A DNA stretch of 6,737 nucleotides from Pseudomonadota bacterium. GTDB taxonomy: Bacteria; Pseudomonadota; Gammaproteobacteria; Burkholderiales; Rhodocyclaceae. Position 1 is the stretch's first letter. The number at the start of each line of letters is the position of its first letter. The position numbers and the translations under genes are program-made. The notes under the pieces were generated by a model. The model was not told the DNA's origin. It saw nothing but the letters and a program-made list of their open reading frames with translations, and searched no databases. Below, one piece after another: positions 4,863-6,737 of the stretch. The stretch covers positions 1 through 6,737 of the forward strand of contig JAEWVQ010000155.1 of NCBI GenBank assembly GCA_023459095.1, in the 5' to 3' direction.

Positions 4863-5942
4863 ATGAATTTATTCGAAATGCTTAACAAGTATCACGCACG
4901 ATCAACAGCTATCAAGTCCAGGGGGACAATCCATTCAGAGGAAGGACATGTCATAAGCCTGGAGAGATGTCTAAATGCTCTAAATATATCAGAGCTACAA
5001 GATATTAGTGAAGATGTTGGCTATCGGATGATTACCTGGTATCGAGAAAATACTAATAACAGCAATAATTCAATCAACAAACGAATGGCACATCTTAAAA
5101 GAGTGCTACGATATTTCAAAGTGGAAACCACTTTTTACAACTTATCATTTCTAAAAAAAGACACTTTACCTTACAGACGTTTTCAAGACAACGAACTTAA
5201 GCGTATTTTTAAGTTCATCGACTTATCAATGGAATCACCTTCAGCTACTTTAAATACGATTTTATATAAACTTATGATTTACATGTTACTTGATACTGGC
5301 CTGCGGATCAGTGAATTACTTGATATAAAAATACCCAATATTGATCTAGATAATCAGATTATTTTTTTAGAACATACAAAAAACGGCAAAAAGGAACCTA
5401 TACCATTTTCAGATTTTAGTTCTCCGATAATAAAAGAAGTAATAGATTTAAGATATGATGATATTTATTTATTCTGGAATAAATTAAAAGATCGTCAAAT
5501 GAATTATACCAATGATGTGCGTAATTTTATGAGGAGATTAAAGGATAAGACCGGATTGGATAGACTGCATCCTCATAGATTCAGAAAATCATATGGAACG
5601 ATGATCTATAAGAAAACAAATGAAATCAGACTTGTACAAAAACTCTTGAGACATGCTGAAATATCAACCACTGAAATTTATATATCAGAAGGTATTGAAG
5701 AAGTACACAAAAGATATCATGAGGCATCTATCATTTTCTCAAATACAGTAAAGCAAAATAAGGATCACAAAAAAAACTATTTAGAATGTATGAGCTTGTT
5801 TAAATCTTTCGCTACTTCTTTTTTTGCTTCACGTATAATGACAAGTTCATCAAGCGTAACACCCAAAGCTTCAGCAATCAATGCAGCAGTATCAACCTGT
5901 GGTACCTTCCCACCTGATTCATACCTAGAAATCGTTTGCTGA
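4863..5942 (+). CDS. Tyrosine recombinase (phage-type integrase)
   Basis: Site-specific recombinase of the XerC/XerD-lambda Int type, which would integrate and excise the element. Residues 1-95 form a helical core-binding (SAM-like) domain; residues 105-290 are catalytic. The full set is present: R148 in DTGLRISELL, K173 in HTKNGKK, H238 and R241 in LHPHRFRKS, H264 in LLRHAEISTT, and the nucleophile Y273. The ATG follows AAAGGA by 9 bases. The usual end for the family is 20-40 residues after the Tyr. Here the frame continues to 359 aa, and its last 55 residues are antisense to the XRE gene and low in complexity (SSSS, alanines). Eight A at 5769-5776 precede the overrun; one base more or fewer would end the protein at 5801 or about 5782. 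The real C-terminus is therefore doubtful, although catalysis should not depend on it. Confidence 0.88.
   Translation: MNLFEMLNKYHARSTAIKSRGTIHSEEGHVISLERCLNALNISELQDISEDVGYRMITWYRENTNNSNNSINKRMAHLKRVLRYFKVETTFYNLSFLKKDTLPYRRFQDNELKRIFKFIDLSMESPSATLNTILYKLMIYMLLDTGLRISELLDIKIPNIDLDNQIIFLEHTKNGKKEPIPFSDFSSPIIKEVIDLRYDDIYLFWNKLKDRQMNYTNDVRNFMRRLKDKTGLDRLHPHRFRKSYGTMIYKKTNEIRLVQKLLRHAEISTTEIYISEGIEEVHKRYHEASIIFSNTVKQNKDHKKNYLECMSLFKSFATSFFASRIMTSSSSVTPKASAINAAVSTCGTFPPDSYLEIVC
5769..5776 (+). repeat. A8 homopolymer near the recombinase 3' end
   Basis: Eight consecutive A in the codons CAC AAA AAA AAC. With nine A the frame would read ...KKKLFRMYELV and stop at TAA near 5801. With seven A it would read ...KKTI and stop at the TAG at 5781-5783. 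Either gives a recombinase of about 305-315 residues. The tract is a likely site of polymerase or ribosome slippage or of a sequence error. Confidence 0.6.
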
Positions 5943-6028
5943 TGAATACCTAATTTTTCAGCTAGTTCAACTTGTGTAATATTTTTCTTACGTCGAACTT
6001 CTTTTAGATTAAAAGCTACTTCTTTCAT
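5777..6028 (-). CDS. XRE/Cro-family helix-turn-helix repressor
   Basis: A short (83 aa) DNA-binding protein with an XRE/Cro-type HTH at about residues 6-60. Visible parts are LKEVRRKKNITQVELAEKLG, then the recognition segment HQQTISRYESGGKVPQ, and VDTAALIAEALGVTLDEL. A short charged tail follows, with no peptidase or sensor domain, so it is a simple Cro/C-type regulator. I prefer the ATG at 6028 because AAGGAG lies 8 bases upstream (6037-6042); the in-frame ATG at 6058 has no ribosome binding site and falls within an operator-like repeat. Two similar repeats overlap its promoter, which suggests it represses itself. Its 3' part is overlapped antisense by the recombinase frame. It may be the element's lysogeny regulator or a host gene at the junction; the sequence does not settle which. 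Confidence 0.85.
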   Translation of the reverse strand: MKEVAFNLKEVRRKKNITQVELAEKLGIHQQTISRYESGGKVPQVDTAALIAEALGVTLDELVIIREAKKEVAKDLNKLIHSK

Positions 6029-6051
6029 AAAATCAGCTCCTTTGCTTGACA

Positions 6052-6102
6052 AATACATACGTAATGTTGTATTTTTAAATTATACATACGATGTGTTGTA
6101 TT
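6052..6102 (-). promoter_or_regulatory. XRE promoter with two operator-like repeats
   Basis: A perfect TATAAT for the - strand lies at 6079-6084, with only a weak -35 (ACTTCA-like, near 6102-6107). Two direct repeats, 6054-6073 and 6083-6102, agree at 17 of 20 bases (TACATACG...TGTTGTATT) and are spaced 29 bases apart. Each contains inverted arms ATACA / TGTAT. One lies between -10 and -35, the other between -10 and the start codon, as expected for autorepression by a dimeric Cro-like protein. Confidence 0.6.
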
Positions 6103-6109
6103 GAAGTGT

Positions 6110-6141
6110 AAAAATTATCGCATCATATAGGACATGATGCG
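6110..6141 (-). terminator. Intrinsic terminator downstream of tRNA-Thr
   Basis: On the - strand, CGCATCAT / ATGATGCG form an 8-bp stem (6134-6141 and 6119-6126) with a 7-base loop, followed by ATAATTTTT. It lies 10 bases past the CCA end of the tRNA and would end the kinase-tRNA transcript before the XRE promoter. Confidence 0.8.
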
Positions 6142-6151
6142 CGGAAATCAA

Positions 6152-6227
6152 TGGTGCCGAAAATAGGACTCGAACCTACGACCTGCTGATTACGAGACAG
6201 CTGCTCTACCACCTGAGCTATTTCGGC
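6152..6227 (-). tRNA. tRNA-Thr (anticodon CGT)
   Basis: A complete 76-base cloverleaf on the - strand. The acceptor stem is GCCGAAA / TTTCGGC, the D arm GCTC-AGGTGGTA-GAGC, the anticodon loop CTCGTAA with CGT at plus-strand 6192-6194, the variable loop AGGTC, and the T arm GTAGG-TTCGAGT-CCTAT. The discriminator is A73 with an encoded CCA. The anticodon CGT reads the Thr codon ACG. The innermost anticodon-stem pair (31-39) is a T-T mismatch; all other stems pair. The first 10 bases of the tRNA overlap the end of the upstream lipid kinase gene, and a terminator follows, so both are likely made from one transcript. Confidence 0.95.
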
Positions 6228-6737
6228 AAGAAATACTTCTTTCTCACTTTAGGATGTGCATAAATACTTAACGCTTCCCTACAAGTTTCAATCACTACAC
6301 TACCTTTACATGCAAATTCACCATCAGCATTCCAATCCACATTTGAACTCGTTTCAATTTCAAAACGACTACTTGCTAAATGAAAATCTTCTCTTAACTT
6401 CTTACCACCTCTGATAAAAGATGATAAAAGTCTAAAACGCCAAAAAGACTTTGCACGTCTAAAAAGTCTTAGCTCAAATAAACCGTCATTTAAGTGAGAC
6501 TTTGAAAAATTCATTAACCGCATTCCACCAACGCGATTTGAACTTAAACCTAAAATCATGGCACACTCACATGATTCTGTTTTTCCATCGTATGTAATAC
6601 GAACAGGATAACGATACTCATTAGATAAATCTTTAACTGCAGCCATCATATATGCTAAATAACCATACTTCTTAATATGACGTCTTGAAACATCATAACT
6701 TACGCGTGTTAAAAGACCAGATGCTGCTGTATAAAAG
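6218..6737 (-). CDS. Diacylglycerol kinase (DagK/YegS) family lipid kinase, C-terminal part
   Basis: The frame is open to the right edge, so the N-terminal catalytic half (nucleotide-binding GGDGT region) is outside. What remains is the C-terminal beta-sandwich of the DagK/YegS/sphingosine-kinase fold. FYTAASGLL and KKYGYLAYMMAAVKDL match the usual F-x-x-x-A-S-x-G-x and G-x-x-A-Y segments. MILGLSSNRVGGMRL and SHLNDGLFELRLFR follow, then the conserved WNADGEF near the end. Enzymes of this family phosphorylate diacylglycerol or related lipids with ATP at the membrane, returning lipid to phospholipid synthesis. The gene ends TTG CCG AAA TAG, whose last 10 bases are also the first 10 of tRNA-Thr. 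Its base composition fits a host gene; nothing links it to the phage element. Which lipid it uses cannot be told from this part. Confidence 0.85.
   Translation of the reverse strand, partial: FYTAASGLLTRVSYDVSRRHIKKYGYLAYMMAAVKDLSNEYRYPVRITYDGKTESCECAMILGLSSNRVGGMRLMNFSKSHLNDGLFELRLFRRAKSFWRFRLLSSFIRGGKKLREDFHLASSRFEIETSSNVDWNADGEFACKGSVVIETCREALSIYAHPKVRKKYFLPK

Larger units (their letters stand above)
1..5800. mobile_element. Integrated filamentous-phage-like element, right-hand part
   Basis: The stretch holds a compact + strand operon of membrane proteins around a Zot/pI-like assembly ATPase, then two accessory genes on the other strand, then a tyrosine recombinase. This order (assembly module, cargo, integrase at the edge) is typical of integrated inovirus-like elements. 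No rolling-circle replication protein, ssDNA-binding protein or major coat protein is visible, so the left part lies outside the window. The right end is set only loosely at the 3' end of the recombinase; it could extend to the tRNA at 6152. No duplicated attachment core was found inside the window. That the element is phage-derived is well supported by the ATPase plus integrase; whether it is still active is unknown. Confidence 0.65.

Noticed and set aside
6029..6058. Longer XRE protein starting at ATG 6058
   Set aside because: The added ten residues have no ribosome site and overlap an operator-like repeat, while ATG 6028 has AAGGAG at 8 bases.
6152..6227. tRNA-Thr 3' end as a proven attachment site
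   Set aside because: No second copy of the tRNA 3' end occurs in the window, and a normal tRNA terminator follows directly; the left end is not available to test it.
1..6737. Mycoplasma/Spiroplasma code with TGA as Trp
   Set aside because: Trp is encoded by TGG throughout and TGA closes several genes at sensible ends (1140, 1427).
1..6737. CRISPR array, insertion sequence or rRNA
   Set aside because: No regularly spaced repeats, transposase motifs or rRNA-like sequence were seen.

Overview
The window covers the right-hand part of an integrated, filamentous-phage-like (inovirus/plectrovirus-type) element and its junction with host chromosome. All genes read well with the standard code: TGG encodes Trp and TGA serves as a stop. 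The right flank is AT-rich and carries a diacylglycerol-kinase-family gene and a tRNA-Thr with an encoded CCA. This fits a low-GC Firmicute or an Acholeplasma-like mollicute that keeps the standard code. The host assignment is inference; nothing in the window is taxonomically decisive.

Positions 1-3487 (+ strand) hold a tightly packed operon. In order it encodes a large membrane protein cut by the left edge, a 96-aa two-helix membrane protein, a membrane-anchored trypsin-like serine protease, a Zot/pI-like P-loop ATPase, and a 161-aa membrane/coiled-coil protein. Start and stop codons overlap as ATGA in two places. This looks like the virion assembly and secretion module of a filamentous phage. 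Replication, ssDNA-binding and major coat genes are not visible and would lie to the left. The 5' end of the ATPase gene carries a frame break.

Positions 3511-4744 (- strand) form an accessory block, lower in GC, with two separately promoted genes: an HNH endonuclease and a zinc-ribbon + DUF4145 protein. The HNH gene has a good promoter, but an intrinsic terminator lies between that promoter and its ribosome binding site. Its expression therefore looks conditional on readthrough.

Positions 4745-5942 hold a dyad-rich divergent control region and a tyrosine recombinase with all its catalytic residues. Its reading frame runs about 165 bp antisense through the next gene. A run of eight A lies exactly where a one-base change would give a normal-length enzyme.

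Positions 5777-6737 (- strand) hold a small XRE/Cro-type repressor with two operator-like repeats at its own promoter, a terminator hairpin, tRNA-Thr(CGT), and the C-terminal part of a DagK/YegS-type lipid kinase whose stop codon lies inside the tRNA. The last two are ordinary host genes. The repressor could belong to either side.

Overall: the left operon would build and export virions, the recombinase would integrate and excise the element, the XRE protein could control lysogeny, and the HNH/DUF4145 genes are candidate morons (phage-borne accessory genes), possibly for defence or superinfection control.
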